Source: Cordylochernes scorpioides (lineage: Eukaryota > Arthropoda > Arachnida > Pseudoscorpiones > Chernetidae). Taken from it: a stretch of 64,000 nucleotides of DNA. The notes under the pieces were generated by a model that made no database searches, was not told the DNA's origin, and was given only the letters and a program-made list of their open reading frames with translations. The position numbers and the translations under genes are program-made. The DNA is taken from positions 28,964,011 to 29,028,010 of the forward strand of contig CP092868.1 in NCBI GenBank assembly GCA_030710605.1, given 5' to 3'. Below, one piece after another: positions 40,784-54,873 of the stretch. Numbering within the stretch: position 1 is the first letter of the stretch; every line of letters starts with the position of its first letter.

Positions 40784-41249
40784 TATATAAATGCACGAAA
40801 TATCATAAGTTGGGTTCGCTAAAAACTTTCGTTAGAATGCATCAATTTTAGCAAATTTTAAACACCTATGTAAAACAATATAGAGAATTTTAGAAAGAAG
40901 GAATCATATATCGCCGCAACTCTTTTTTTTTTTTTTATTATTATTATAGCGGTTAAGGAAGCTTTCGGGCAAGCCCTTCTTCAGGCAATTATATTGTACA
41001 AACAAAGAGAGATTATATATCGTTTTTAATATAAATCAAAATAAACGAAAAGAAATTTACCACGCCCCTATCGCCCTCGTTTCAATAGCACCGCGTGGCC
41101 ACGTTATGTCTGATCCCAACTTCAAATGTAATATGGTACAAAAATATCTTAAAAGAAAGTTACCTAATTGAATAAATATAAAGAATCAACTATAAACAGT
41201 TCAAAGGATTTAGTGGAGATTTTTAGGATAGAAGGGGAACGTACTGTTA

Positions 41250-41506
41250 TGGCAACTGTATACTTTTGTTTAATGGTTTAGGGTGCTTCATGGTTTCTAT
41301 TGCTTCAAGAATGAGTCTTTGGGTTTTAGTTTTGGCATTTGTATGGAGGATTCTGGTATTATTGAAGTCCGGAGTGTGTCCGGTTTCTCTGACGTGGTCA
41401 ACAATTAAGGAGTTTGGGTTTAATTTAGAGATGTTTCTTTGGTGTTCTTTGATTCTGATTGAAAGATCTCTTGATGTCTCACCGATGTAGACACTATTGC
41501 AGTTGA
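41250..41506 (-). pseudogene. Penelope-like GIY-YIG domain (left arm)
   Basis: Minus-strand sense: CNSVYIGETSRDLSIRIKEH holds the YIG strand and the helix with the conserved arginine, followed by NSLIVDHVRETGHTPDF, RLILEAIETMKH and PLNKSIQLP before a stop. Same layout as 1290-1594 but a different family (about half the residues agree by eye). The GIY strand lies in the centre of the palindrome and is cut off. Would nick target DNA in an intact element. Confidence 0.82.
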
Positions 41507-41507
41507 G

Positions 41508-41730
41508 TCCAAAGAAACATCTCTAAACTAAACCCAAACTCCTTAATTGTTGACCACGTCAGAGAAACCGGACACACTCCAGACTTCAATAATACCAGAA
41601 TCCTCCATACAAATGCCAAAACTAAAACCCAAAGACTCATTCTTGAAGCAATAGAAACCATGAAGCACCCTAAACCATTAAACAAAAGTATACAGTTGCC
41701 ATCACAGTACGTTCCCCTTCTATCCTAATT
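41508..41730 (+). pseudogene. Penelope-like GIY-YIG domain (right arm, shorter)
   Basis: Plus-strand sense begins at NISKLNPNSL, past the YIG strand, so this copy is truncated about 65 bp earlier than the left arm. It runs through the same HVRETGHTPDF and EAIETMKHP blocks to QYVPLLS and a stop. Confidence 0.8.
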
Positions 41731-42052
41731 ATCTCCACTAAATCCTTTGAACTGTTTATAGTTGATTCTTTATATTTATTCAATTAGGTAACTTTCTTTT
41801 AAGATATTTTTGTACCATATTACATTTGAAGTTAGGATCAGACATAACGTGGCCACGCGGTGCTATTGAAACGAGGGCGATAGGGGCGTGGTAAAATTTC
41901 TTTTCGTTTATTTTGATTTATATTAAAAACGATATATAATCTCTCTTTGTTTGTACAATATAATTGCCTGAAGAAGGGCTTGCCCGAAAGCTTCCTTAAC
42001 CGCTATAATAATAAAAAAAAGAGTTGCGGCGATATATGATTCCTTCTTTCTA

Positions 42053-43294
42053 ATTTGTCGAAATCCGCAAACCGTTTACCATGAATAGAGAATTTTGCTT
42101 AGTATCAAAATATGTAACATATATATATTATTTTTTATTGTTTAAATATTAAAATATACCCCAGAATTAATAGTTTATTTAGTTACGAAACGTAAACATT
42201 GTGAATGTTCAACATCCATGATTACCTTTTCCCATGATAGGTTTTGGTCGCTTTTACTACTCTTGTTAATAACAGCTATTCACGTTTTGGTGAAATTTCC
42301 ATTCGTGCATTACCCGGATAGATTTAACTCACTCAACTAGTATTTTATAAAACCTTAAATTGAACCGAAATAACCCATAAACATCACATTTCTAATATAA
42401 TATGGTAGCGTAGAAATCAAGTCTTTGAATATCTGAATATGTGAAAGTATTTATTGATGACCTCACCACGACCAGTCGACAACTATTAACAAATCCAACC
42501 AAACCAACTATCTACAGCTATAGAATATCGAGCAAGCAAGCTAGGTAACTAAATGATGATTTAACAAATGTAAAATTTTAAATCTGTTTCGAATATTTTT
42601 ATTTAATAATTAAATTAATTAATAAATTATTTCTTTGCCACACAATATAGTTTTTATCCAATTTTTATCAATCAAATATTCACCTTTTTAATTCATAATA
42701 TATTGTTTTTTTAATATCAAAAATTTTAAAAATAAAACTACAACCTTTCGCAATGAGTTTCTTTTATTATGTAGGTTTTAGGTTGTAGTTTTATTTTTAA
42801 AATTTGTAGCGCAATTTTTTTCGTTTACTTCAAATATAAAAAATAATGTATCAAAAGTATTCACGGTGTGTATGTTGTGTAGAAGTAATTATTAATTTAT
42901 TTCTTATTTGTAACTTATTTTGAAGCGAAATATTCATATTTTATATTTAATATTGTTGTTAGTGTACAAGTTGAGTCCAAAATATGATAACTATATGGAC
43001 AATTCTTTAATTTGATATGTTAGTGTCCATTACTATTATCTCATCTAGTGACCTTTCTGTATTTTTCTTGATACTTTCTTGGTGTTATTAAAATACTAGA
43101 ATTTATATGTCAAAATCGGCAATTCTCCGGTATTGATACCTTAAAATTGAAGTAAATATACAACTTGAGGAGTTTATAGAGACTTACCTGTTAAATGTCG
43201 GAGTAAAGATGTTTTAAGGTAAAGCCGCAATTGGATACTGAACAAGACTTCTGCAACACAACATTCAACTTTAAACAATAAATTAAGAGTAAAA
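42053..43294. other. AT-rich stretch before the satellite
   Basis: No gene recognised. A short inverted repeat around 42722-42808 (AAATTTTAAAAATAAAACTACAACC-like and its complement) is present. Confidence 0.5.
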
Positions 43295-46200
43295 TTTCAA
43301 TAAAAGAGGTCACTGTAATATCTTTCAGAGTTATTTTCTGAGTACCGATATACATGCTAAAAGGTACAACTTCCTTAAGTTTGTCAAAGAGTGTATATAA
43401 TGTGTCTTCAATAAAGGTCACTGTAATATATTTCAGAATTATTGTCTGAATCCCGATATACATGCTAAAAGATATAACTTCCTTAAGTTTTGTTCATGAG
43501 TGTATATAGTGTGTCTTCAATAAAGGTCACTGTAATATCTTTCAGAATTATTGTCTGAATCCCGATATACATGCTAAAATATATAACTTCCTTAAGTTTT
43601 GTTCATGAGTGTATATAGTGTGTCTTCAATAAAGGTCACTGTAATATCTTTCAGAATTATTGTCTGAATCCCGATATACATGCTAAAAGATATAACTTCC
43701 TTAAGTTTTGTTCATGAGTGTATATAGTGTGTCTTCAATAAAGGTCACTGTAATATCTTTCAGAATTATTGTCTGAATCCCGATATACATGCTAAAAGAT
43801 ATAACTTCCTTAAGTTTTGTTCATGAGTGTATATAATGTGTCTTCAATAAAGGTCACTGTAATATATTTCAGAATTATTGTCTGAATCCCGATATACATG
43901 CTAAAAGATATAACTTCCTTAAGTTTTGTTCATGAGTGTATATAGTGTGTCTTCAATAAAGGTCACTGTAATATATTTCAGAATTATTGTCTGAATCCCG
44001 ATATACATGCTAAAAGATATAACTTCCTTAAGTTTTGTTCATGAGTGTATATAATGTGTCTTCAATAAAGGTCACTGTAATATATTTCAGAATTATTGTC
44101 TGAATCCCGATATACATGCTAAAAGATATAACTTCCTTAAGTTTTGTTCATGAGTGTATATAGTGTGTCTTCAATAAAGGTCACTGTAATATCTTTCAGA
44201 ATTATTGTCTGAATCCCGATATACATGCTAAAAGATATAACTTCCTTAAGTTTTGTTCATGAGTGTATATAATGTGTCTTCAATAAAGGTCACTGTAATA
44301 TATTTCAGAATTATTGTCTGAATCCCGATATACATGCTAAAAGATATAACTTCCTTAAGTTTTGTTCATGAGTGTATATAGTGTGTCTTCAATAAAGGTC
44401 ACTGTAATATATTTCAGAATTATTGTCTGAATCCCGATATACATGCTAAAAGATATAACTTCCTTAAGTTTTGTTCATGAGTGTATATAGTGTGTCTTCA
44501 ATAAAGGTCACTGTAATATATTTCAGAATTATTGTCTGAATCCCGATATACATGCTAAAAGATATAACTTCCTTAAGTTTTGTTCATGAGTGTATATAAT
44601 GTGTCTTCAATAAAGGTCACTGTAATATATTTCAGAATTATTGTCTGAATCCCGATATACATGCTAAAAGATATAACTTCCTTAAGTTTTGTTCATGAGT
44701 GTATATAGTGTGTCTTCAATAAAGGTCACTGTAATATCTTTCAGAGTTATTGTCTGAATTCCGATATACATGCTTAAAGATATAACTTCCTTAAGTTTTG
44801 TTCATGAGTGTATATAGTGTGTCTTCAATAAAGGTCACTGTAATATCTTTCAGAATTTCGTCTGAATCCCGATATACATGCTAAAAGATATAACTTCCTT
44901 AAGTTTTGTTCATGAGTGTATATAGTGTGTCTTCAATAAAGGTCACTGTAATATCTTTCAGAATTATTGTCTGAATCCCGATATACATGCTAAAAGATAT
45001 AACTTCCTTAAGTTTTGTTCATGAGTGTATATAATGTGTCTTCAATAAAGGTCACTGTAATATATTTCAGAATTATTGTCTGAATCCCGATATACATGCT
45101 AAAAGATATAACTTCCTTAAGTTTTGTTCATGAGTGTATATAGTGTGTCTTCAATAAAGGTCACTGTAATATATTTCAGAATTATTGTCTGAATCCCGAT
45201 ATACATGCTAAAAGATATAACTTCCTTAAGTTTTGTTCATGAGTGTATATAGTGTGTCTTCAATAAAGGTCACTGTAATATATATCAGAATTATTGTCTG
45301 AATCCCGATATACATGCTAAAAGATATAACTTCCTTAAGTTTTGTTCATGAGTGTATATAGTGTGTCTTCAAGAAAGGTCACTGTAATATCTTTCAGAGT
45401 TATTGTGTGAATCCCGATATACATGCTAAAAGATATAACTTCCTTAAGTTTTGTTCATGAGTGTATATAATGTGTCTTCAATAAAGGTCACTGTAATATA
45501 TTTCAGAATTATTGTCTGAATCCCGATATACATGCTAAAATATATAACTTCCTTAAGTTTTGTTCATGAGTGTATATAGTGTGTCTTCAATAAAGGTCAC
45601 TGTAATATCTTTCAGAATTATTGTCTGAATCCCGATATAAATGCTAAAAGATATAACTTCCTTAAGTTTTGTTCATGAGTGTATATAGTGTGTCTTCAAT
45701 AAAGGTCACTGTAATATCTTTCAGAATTATTGTCTGAATCCCGATATACATGCTAAAAGATATAACTTCCTTAAGTTTTGTTCATGAGTGTATATAATGT
45801 GTCTTCAATAAAGGTCACTGTAATATATTTCAGAATTATTGTCTGAATCCCGATATACATGCTAAAAGATATAACTTCCTTAAGTTTTGTTCATGAGTGT
45901 ATATAGTGTGTCTTCAATAAAGGTCACTGTAATATCTTTCAGAATTATTGTCTGAATCCCGATATAAATGCTAAAAGATATAACTTCCTTAAGTTTTGTT
46001 CATGAGTGTATATAGTGTGTCTTCAATAAAGGTCACTGTAATATCTTTCAGAATTATTGTCTGAATCCCGATATACATGCTAAAAGATATAACCTCCTTA
46101 AGTTTTGTTCATGAGTGTATATAGTGTGTCTTCAATAAAGGTCACTGTAATATCTTTCAGAATTATTGTCTGAATCCCGATATACATGCTAAAAGATATA

Positions 46201-49200
46201 ACTTCCTTAAGTTTTGTTCATGAGTGTATATAGTGTGTCTTCAATAAAGGTCACTGTAATATATTTCAGAATTATTGTCTGAATCCCGATATACATGCTA
46301 AAAGATATAACTTCCTTAAGTTTTGTTCATGAGTGTATATAATGTGTCTTCAATAAAGGTCACTGTAATATATTTCAGAATTATTGTCTGAATCCCGATA
46401 TACATGCTAAAAGATATAACCTCCTTAAGTTTTGTTCATGAGTGTATATAGTGTGTCTTCAATAAAGGTCACTGTAATATCTTTCAGAATTATTGTCTGA
46501 ATCCCGATATACATGCTAAAAGATATAACTTCCTTAAGTTTTGTTCATGAGTGTATATAATGTGTCTTCAATAAAGGTCACTGTAATATATTTCAGAATT
46601 ATTGTCTGAATCCCGATATACATGCTAAAAGATATAACTTCCTTAAGTTTTGTTCATGAGTGTATATAGTGTGTCTTCAATAAAGGTCACTGTAATATAT
46701 TTCAGAATTATTGTCTGAATCCCGATATACATGCTAAAAGATATAACTTCCTTAAGTTTTGTTCATGAGTGTATATAGTGTGTCTTCAATAAAGGTCACT
46801 GTAATATATTTCAGAATTATTGTCTGAATCCCGATATACATGCTAAAAGATATAACTTCCTTAAGTTTTGTTCATGAGTGTATATAATGTGTCTTCAATA
46901 AAGGTCACTGTAATATATTTCAGAATTATTGTCTGAATCCCGATATACATGCTAAAAGATATAACTTCCTTAAGTTTTGTTCATGAGTGTATATAGTGTG
47001 TCTTCAATAAAGGTCACTGTAATATCTTTCAGAGTTATTGTCTGAATCCCGATATACATGCTTAAAGATATAACTTCCTTAAGTTTTGTTCATGAGTGTA
47101 TATAGTGTGTCTTCAATAAAGGTCACTGTAATATCTTTCAGAATTATTGTCTGAATCCCGATATACATGCTAAAAGATATAACTTCCTTAAGTTTTGTTC
47201 ATGAGTGTATATAGTGTGTCTTCAATAAAGGTCACTGTAATATATATCAGAATTATTGTCTGAATCCCGATATACATGCTAAAAGATATAACTTCCTTAA
47301 GTTTTGTTCATGAGTGTATATAGTGTGTCTTCAAGAAAGGTCACTGTAATATCTTTCAGAGTTATTGTGTGAATCCCGATATACATGCTAAAAGATATAA
47401 CTTCCTTAAGTTTTGTTCATGAGTGTATATAATGTGTCTTCAATAAAGGTCACTGTAATATATTTCAGAATTATTGTCTGAATCCCGATATACATGCTAA
47501 AAGATATAACTTCCTTAAGTTTTGTTCATGAGTGTATATAGTGTGTCTTCAATAAAGGTCACTGTAATATCTTTCAGAATTATTGTCTGAATCCCGATAT
47601 ACATGCTAAAAGATATAACTTCCTTAAGTTTTGTTCATGAGTGTATATAGTGTGTCTTCAATAAAGGTCACTGTAATATATATCAGAATTATTGTCTGAA
47701 TCCCGATATACATGCTAAAAGATATAACTTCCTTAAGTTTTGTTCATGAGTGTATATAGTGTGTCTTCAAGAAAGGTCACTGTAATATCTTTCAGAGTTA
47801 TTGTGTGAATCCCGATATACATGCTAAAAGATATAACTTCCTTAAGTTTTGTTCATGAGTGTATATAATGTGTCTTCAATAAAGGTCACTGTAATATATT
47901 TCAGAATTATTGTCTGAATCCCGATATACATGCTAAAAGATATAACTTCCTTAAGTTTTGTTCATGAGTGTATATAGTGTGTCTTCAATAAAGGTCACTG
48001 TAATATCTTTCAGAATTATTGTCTGAATCCCGATATAAATGCTAAAAGATATAACTTCCTTAAGTTTTGTTCATGAGTGTATATAGTGTGTCTTCAATAA
48101 AGGTCACTGTAATATCTTTCAGAATTATTGTCTGAATCCCGATATACATGCTAAAAGATATAACTTCCTTAAGTTTTGTTCATGAGTGTATATAGTGTGT
48201 CTTCAATAAAGGTCACTGTAATATATTTCAGAATTATTGTCTGAATCCCGATATACATGCTAAAAGATATAATTTCCTTAAGTTTTGTTCATGAGTGTAT
48301 ATAGTGTGTCTTCAATAAAGGTCACTGTAATATATTTCAGAATTATTGTCTGAATCCCGATATACATGCTAAAAGATATAACTTCCTTAAGTTTTGTTCA
48401 TGAGTGTATATAGTGTGTCTTCAATAAAGGTCACTGTAATATATTTCAGAATTATTGTCTGAATCCCGATATACATGCTAAAAGATATAACTTCCTTAAG
48501 TTTTGTTCATGAGTGTATATAATGTGTCTTCAATAAAGGTCACTGTAATATATTTCAGAATTATTGTCTGAATCCCGATATACATGCTAAAAGATATAAC
48601 TTCCTTAAGTTTTGTTCATGAGTGTATATAGTGTGTCTTCAATAAAGGTCACTGTAATATCTTTCAGAGTTATTGTCTGAATTCCGATATACATGCTTAA
48701 AGATATAACTTCCTTAAGTTTTGTTCATGAGTGTATATAGTGTGTCTTCAATAAAGGTCACTGTAATATCTTTCAGAATTTCGTCTGAATCCCGATATAC
48801 ATGCTAAAAGATATAACTTCCTTAAGTTTTGTTCATGAGTGTATATAGTGTGTCTTCAATAAAGGTCACTGTAATATCTTTCAGAATTATTGTCTGAATC
48901 CCGATATACATGCTAAAAGATATAACTTCCTTAAGTTTTGTTCATGAGTGTATATAATGTGTCTTCAATAAAGGTCACTGTAATATATTTCAGAATTATT
49001 GTCTGAATCCCGATATACATGCTAAAAGATATAACTTCCTTAAGTTTTGTTCATGAGTGTATATAGTGTGTCTTCAATAAAGGTCACTGTAATATATTTC
49101 AGAATTATTGTCTGAATCCCGATATACATGCTAAAAGATATAACTTCCTTAAGTTTTGTTCATGAGTGTATATAGTGTGTCTTCAATAAAGGTCACTGTA

Positions 49201-52200
49201 ATATATATCAGAATTATTGTCTGAATCCCGATATACATGCTAAAAGATATAACTTCCTTAAGTTTTGTTCATGAGTGTATATAGTGTGTCTTCAAGAAAG
49301 GTCACTGTAATATCTTTCAGAGTTATTGTGTGAATCCCGATATACATGCTAAAAGATATAACTTCCTTAAGTTTTGTTCATGAGTGTATATAATGTGTCT
49401 TCAATAAAGGTCACTGTAATATATTTCAGAATTATTGTCTGAATCCCGATATACATGCTAAAATATATAACTTCCTTAAGTTTTGTTCATGAGTGTATAT
49501 AGTGTGTCTTCAATAAAGGTCACTGTAATATCTTTCAGAATTATTGTCTGAATCCCGATATAAATGCTAAAAGATATAACTTCCTTAAGTTTTGTTCATG
49601 AGTGTATATAGTGTGTCTTCAATAAAGGTCACTGTAATATCTTTCAGAATTATTGTCTGAATCCCGATATACATGCTAAAAGATATAACTTCCTTAAGTT
49701 TTGTTCATGAGTGTATATAATGTGTCTTCAATAAAGGTCACTGTAATATATTTCAGAATTATTGTCTGAATCCCGATATACATGCTAAAAGATATAACTT
49801 CCTTAAGTTTTGTTCATGAGTGTATATAGTGTGTCTTCAATAAAGGTCACTGTAATATCTTTCAGAATTATTGTCTGAATCCCGATATAAATGCTAAAAG
49901 ATATAACTTCCTTAAGTTTTGTTCATGAGTGTATATAGTGTGTCTTCAATAAAGGTCACTGTAATATCTTTCAGAATTATTGTCTGAATCCCGATATACA
50001 TGCTAAAAGATATAACCTCCTTAAGTTTTGTTCATGAGTGTATATAGTGTGTCTTCAATAAAGGTCACTGTAATATCTTTCAGAATTATTGTCTGAATCC
50101 CGATATACATGCTAAAAGATATAACTTCCTTAAGTTTTGTTCATGAGTGTATATAGTGTGTCTTCAATAAAGGTCACTGTAATATATTTCAGAATTATTG
50201 TCTGAATCCCGATATACATGCTAAAAGATATAACTTCCTTAAGTTTTGTTCATGAGTGTATATAATGTGTCTTCAATAAAGGTCACTGTAATATATTTCA
50301 GAATTATTGTCTGAATCCCGATATACATGCTAAAAGATATAACCTCCTTAAGTTTTGTTCATGAGTGTATATAGTGTGTCTTCAATAAAGGTCACTGTAA
50401 TATCTTTCAGAATTATTGTCTGAATCCCGATATACATGCTAAAAGATATAACTTCCTTAAGTTTTGTTCATGAGTGTATATAATGTGTCTTCAATAAAGG
50501 TCACTGTAATATATTTCAGAATTATTGTCTGAATCCCGATATACATGCTAAAAGATATAACTTCCTTAAGTTTTGTTCATGAGTGTATATAGTGTGTCTT
50601 CAATAAAGGTCACTGTAATATATTTCAGAATTATTGTCTGAATCCCGATATACATGCTAAAAGATATAACTTCCTTAAGTTTTGTTCATGAGTGTATATA
50701 GTGTGTCTTCAATAAAGGTCACTGTAATATATTTCAGAATTATTGTCTGAATCCCGATATACATGCTAAAAGATATAACTTCCTTAAGTTTTGTTCATGA
50801 GTGTATATAATGTGTCTTCAATAAAGGTCACTGTAATATATTTCAGAATTATTGTCTGAATCCCGATATACATGCTAAAAGATATAACTTCCTTAAGTTT
50901 TGTTCATGAGTGTATATAGTGTGTCTTCAATAAAGGTCACTGTAATATCTTTCAGAGTTATTGTCTGAATCCCGATATACATGCTTAAAGATATAACTTC
51001 CTTAAGTTTTGTTCATGAGTGTATATAGTGTGTCTTCAATAAAGGTCACTGTAATATCTTTCAGAATTATTGTCTGAATCCCGATATACATGCTAAAAGA
51101 TATAACTTCCTTAAGTTTTGTTCATGAGTGTATATAGTGTGTCTTCAATAAAGGTCACTGTAATATATATCAGAATTATTGTCTGAATCCCGATATACAT
51201 GCTAAAAGATATAACTTCCTTAAGTTTTGTTCATGAGTGTATATAGTGTGTCTTCAAGAAAGGTCACTGTAATATCTTTCAGAGTTATTGTGTGAATCCC
51301 GATATACATGCTAAAAGATATAACTTCCTTAAGTTTTGTTCATGAGTGTATATAATGTGTCTTCAATAAAGGTCACTGTAATATATTTCAGAATTATTGT
51401 CTGAATCCCGATATACATGCTAAAAGATATAACTTCCTTAAGTTTTGTTCATGAGTGTATATAGTGTGTCTTCAATAAAGGTCACTGTAATATCTTTCAG
51501 AATTATTGTCTGAATCCCGATATACATGCTAAAAGATATAACTTCCTTAAGTTTTGTTCATGAGTGTATATAGTGTGTCTTCAATAAAGGTCACTGTAAT
51601 ATATATCAGAATTATTGTCTGAATCCCGATATACATGCTAAAAGATATAACTTCCTTAAGTTTTGTTCATGAGTGTATATAGTGTGTCTTCAAGAAAGGT
51701 CACTGTAATATCTTTCAGAGTTATTGTGTGAATCCCGATATACATGCTAAAAGATATAACTTCCTTAAGTTTTGTTCATGAGTGTATATAATGTGTCTTC
51801 AATAAAGGTCACTGTAATATATTTCAGAATTATTGTCTGAATCCCGATATACATGCTAAAAGATATAACTTCCTTAAGTTTTGTTCATGAGTGTATATAG
51901 TGTGTCTTCAATAAAGGTCACTGTAATATCTTTCAGAATTATTGTCTGAATCCCGATATAAATGCTAAAAGATATAACTTCCTTAAGTTTTGTTCATGAG
52001 TGTATATAGTGTGTCTTCAATAAAGGTCACTGTAATATCTTTCAGAATTATTGTCTGAATCCCGATATACATGCTAAAAGATATAACTTCCTTAAGTTTT
52101 GTTCATGAGTGTATATAGTGTGTCTTCAATAAAGGTCACTGTAATATATTTCAGAATTATTGTCTGAATCCCGATATACATGCTAAAAGATATAATTTCC

Positions 52201-53751
52201 TTAAGTTTTGTTCATGAGTGTATATAGTGTGTCTTCAATAAAGGTCACTGTAATATATTTCAGAATTATTGTCTGAATCCCGATATACATGCTAAAAGAT
52301 ATAACTTCCTTAAGTTTTGTTCATGAGTGTATATAGTGTGTCTTCAATAAAGGTCACTGTAATATATTTCAGAATTATTGTCTGAATCCCGATATACATG
52401 CTAAAAGATATAACTTCCTTAAGTTTTGTTCATGAGTGTATATAATGTGTCTTCAATAAAGGTCACTGTAATATATTTCAGAATTATTGTCTGAATCCCG
52501 ATATACATGCTAAAAGATATAACTTCCTTAAGTTTTGTTCATGAGTGTATATAGTGTGTCTTCAATAAAGGTCACTGTAATATCTTTCAGAATTATTGTC
52601 TGAATCCCGATATAAATGCTAAAAGATATAACTTCCTTAAGTTTTGTTCATGAGTGTATATAGTGTGTCTTCAATAAAGGTCACTGTAATATCTTTCAGA
52701 ATTATTGTCTGAATCCCGATATACATGCTAAAAGATATAACTTCCTTAAGTTTTGTTCATGAGTGTATATAGTGTGTCTTCAATAAAGGTCACTGTAATA
52801 TATTTCAGAATTATTGTCTGAATCCCGATATACATGCTAAAAGATATAACTTCCTTAAGTTTTGTTCATGAGTGTATATAGTGTGTCTTCAAGAAAGGTC
52901 ACTGTAATATCTTTCAGAGTTGTTGTCTGAATCCCGATATACATGCTAAAAGATATAACTTCCTTAAGTTTTGTTCATGAGTGTATATAATGTGTCTTCA
53001 ATAAAGGTCACTGTAATATATTTCAGAATTATTGTCTGAATCCCGATATACATGCTAAAAGATATAACTTCCTTAAGTTTTGTTCATGAGTGTATATAGT
53101 GTCTCTTCAATAAAGGTCACTGTAATATCTTTCAGAATTATTGTCTGAATCCCGATATAAATGCTAAAAGATATAACTTCCTTAAGTTTTGTTCATGAGT
53201 GTATATAGTGTGTCTTCAATAAAGGTCACTGTAATATCTTTCAGAATTATTGTCTGAATCCCGATATACATGCTAAAAGATATAACTTCCTTAAGTTTTG
53301 TTCATGAGTGTATATAGTGTGTCTTCAATAAAGGTCACTGTAATATATTTCAGAATTATTGTCTGAATCCCGATATACATGCTAAAAGATATAATTTCCT
53401 TAAGTTTTGTTCATGAGTGTATATAGTGTGTCTTCAATAAAGGTCACTGTAATATCTTTCAGAATTATTGTCTGAATCCCGATATACATGCTAAAAGATA
53501 TAACTTCCTTAAGTTTTGTTCATGAGTGTATATAGTGTGTCTTCAATAAAGGTCACAGTAATATCTTTCAGAATTATTGTCTGAATCCCGATATACATGC
53601 TAAAAAAAATAACTTCCTTAAGTTTTGTTCATGAGTGTATATAGTGTGTCTTCAATAAAGGTCACTGTAATATCTTTCAGAGTTATTGTCTGAATCCCGA
53701 AATACATGCTAAAAGATATAACTTCCTTAAGTTTTGTTCATGAGTGTATAT
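43295..53751 (+). repeat. 109-bp satellite, about 96 monomers, with higher-order structure
   Basis: The word AAAGGTCACTG starts at 43413, 43522, 43631 and 43740, exactly 109 bp apart, and this continues to 53751. Monomers include CTTTCAGAATTATTGTCTGA, a 6-bp stem TTCAGA/TCTGAA, and CCGATATACATGCTAAAAG. The first monomers are diverged. Diagnostic variants recur at 3,923 bp: AACCTCC at 46091 and 50014, CAAGAAAGG at 45370 and 49293 and again 47332 and 51255, TAATTTCC near 48270 and 52193. That equals 36 monomers minus the one base lost in a short variant (CAGAATTTCGTC). No frame is conserved. Function unknown. Confidence 0.95.
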
Positions 53752-54061
53752 CCTACAATTATTGAAATAACAAATCGTAAAATAATAATAAGAAACAATC
53801 AACTTTTCAAATAAATCATTCAAAAATGGCGTACTTGGATCTATGTAAGAAAACCTGTTTTCTAAATATTTCGACGGAATGCTCTTTGAAATTAACTGCA
53901 AAAAGAAATAATTTTCTCTCAAAATTTAAAGATTTAAGGAATCTCTCTTCTAAAGAGGTATTTAAGAATCTGTTATTTGCCTTAATATATTCGTATTCCC
54001 AAATAAATTTAATGGTTGATGATTCTTTATACTATATTATAATTATCTAAACAGATAAAAA
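53752..54061. other. AT-rich stretch without recognised genes
   Basis: Short overlapping frames on both strands (53683-54050) have no likeness to known proteins. Confidence 0.45.
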
Positions 54062-54235
54062 TATGAAGAAAAAAGCGAACGCCAACCTTTATCAAGCTGT
54101 TATAACATATTTATTGTGTGTCAAAAACAACAACTTAAATATTGGTAAAATAAATGATATTTTGATCCAATATATGCCTTTTTTACTAAAGATTTATTTA
54201 TGGATTGCTCTATTTTCAAAAAGCTATTAATATGA
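54062..54235. repeat. Dispersed repeat family X, rearranged copy
   Basis: A reversed core (GCGAACGCCAACCTTTATCAAG) is followed by a direct tail (AATATTGGTAAAATAAATGAT ... CAATATATGCC), abbreviated here to the recognisable words. Confidence 0.65.
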
Positions 54236-54873
54236 AAAAAAAAGCAAATCCATTTTATAACAAATGATAAAAATATTTATTCTCTCTTAATTTACATATA
54301 TAATAACATATTTTCAGTTTTATTCACATGAGTAAATATTTAAAAAAGGATAATGACTAAGCATATTCGACAATTTATTTTGTATACATAAGCTTTTAAA
54401 AAAAGCGTTATTTGAACAGAAAAAAAAAAGAAATAGAGATTATTTCCAATTATTTTCAATATATTTTATAAATACAAATAATTGAATGGTGTTAAAGTTA
54501 ACAACGTTTAAAATAATTGGGTTGTTCAATTGTTTTCGTAAGGAGATTTAGGTAAGCAGACGACATTGTGCATTGTTCCATCGTCTGAAGGTGTTGATGA
54601 CGTCATAGCACGTTAGACGCCATGTTGGAGCCGTTAATTGGAATCACAACTGATTACGTAAGTAAATAGAAGATATAAAGAGAGGTGAATGTATGTTAAT
54701 ATAAGGTTATCCCAAAAATTTGTGTTTTACTTAAAACGTTGTTTGTCTTATTACTAGGCGAATAGTATTATTACTGCGAATATATAATAATACTATACAT
54801 AATAAAAATATAGTTAATATTAAAAATATTCACACCCTTATATGCAAAATTTATTTTGTTCATAATATATATA
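54236..54873. other. AT-rich stretch without recognised genes
   Basis: Nothing recognised; a GC-richer patch at 54560-54650 has GACGCCATGTTGGAG, similar in wording to 16595-16612. Confidence 0.45.

Larger units (their letters stand above)
40888..42052. mobile_element. Penelope-like element dimer in palindromic form
   Basis: Two near-identical arms of about 550 bp (40888-41442 and 41508-42052) face each other around a 65-bp centre. Each arm has the C-terminus of a Penelope protein and a non-coding end with CTGAAGAAGGGCTTGCCC and GAAAGCTTCC. Inverted, partly truncated copies are a known habit of Penelope elements. Differences between arms are few (for example the length of the A/T runs near 40921 and 42010, GGTTAGGATCAG versus CTGATCCCAAC). 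Confidence 0.82.

Noticed and set aside
43295-53751. Regular repeats that might suggest a CRISPR array
   Set aside because: The 109-bp monomers are adjacent with no unique spacers, and the surrounding DNA is clearly eukaryotic.
43295-53751. Hammerhead in the 109-bp satellite monomer
   Set aside because: I looked for CTGANGA, a stem and GAAA on both strands of the monomer and did not find the combination.
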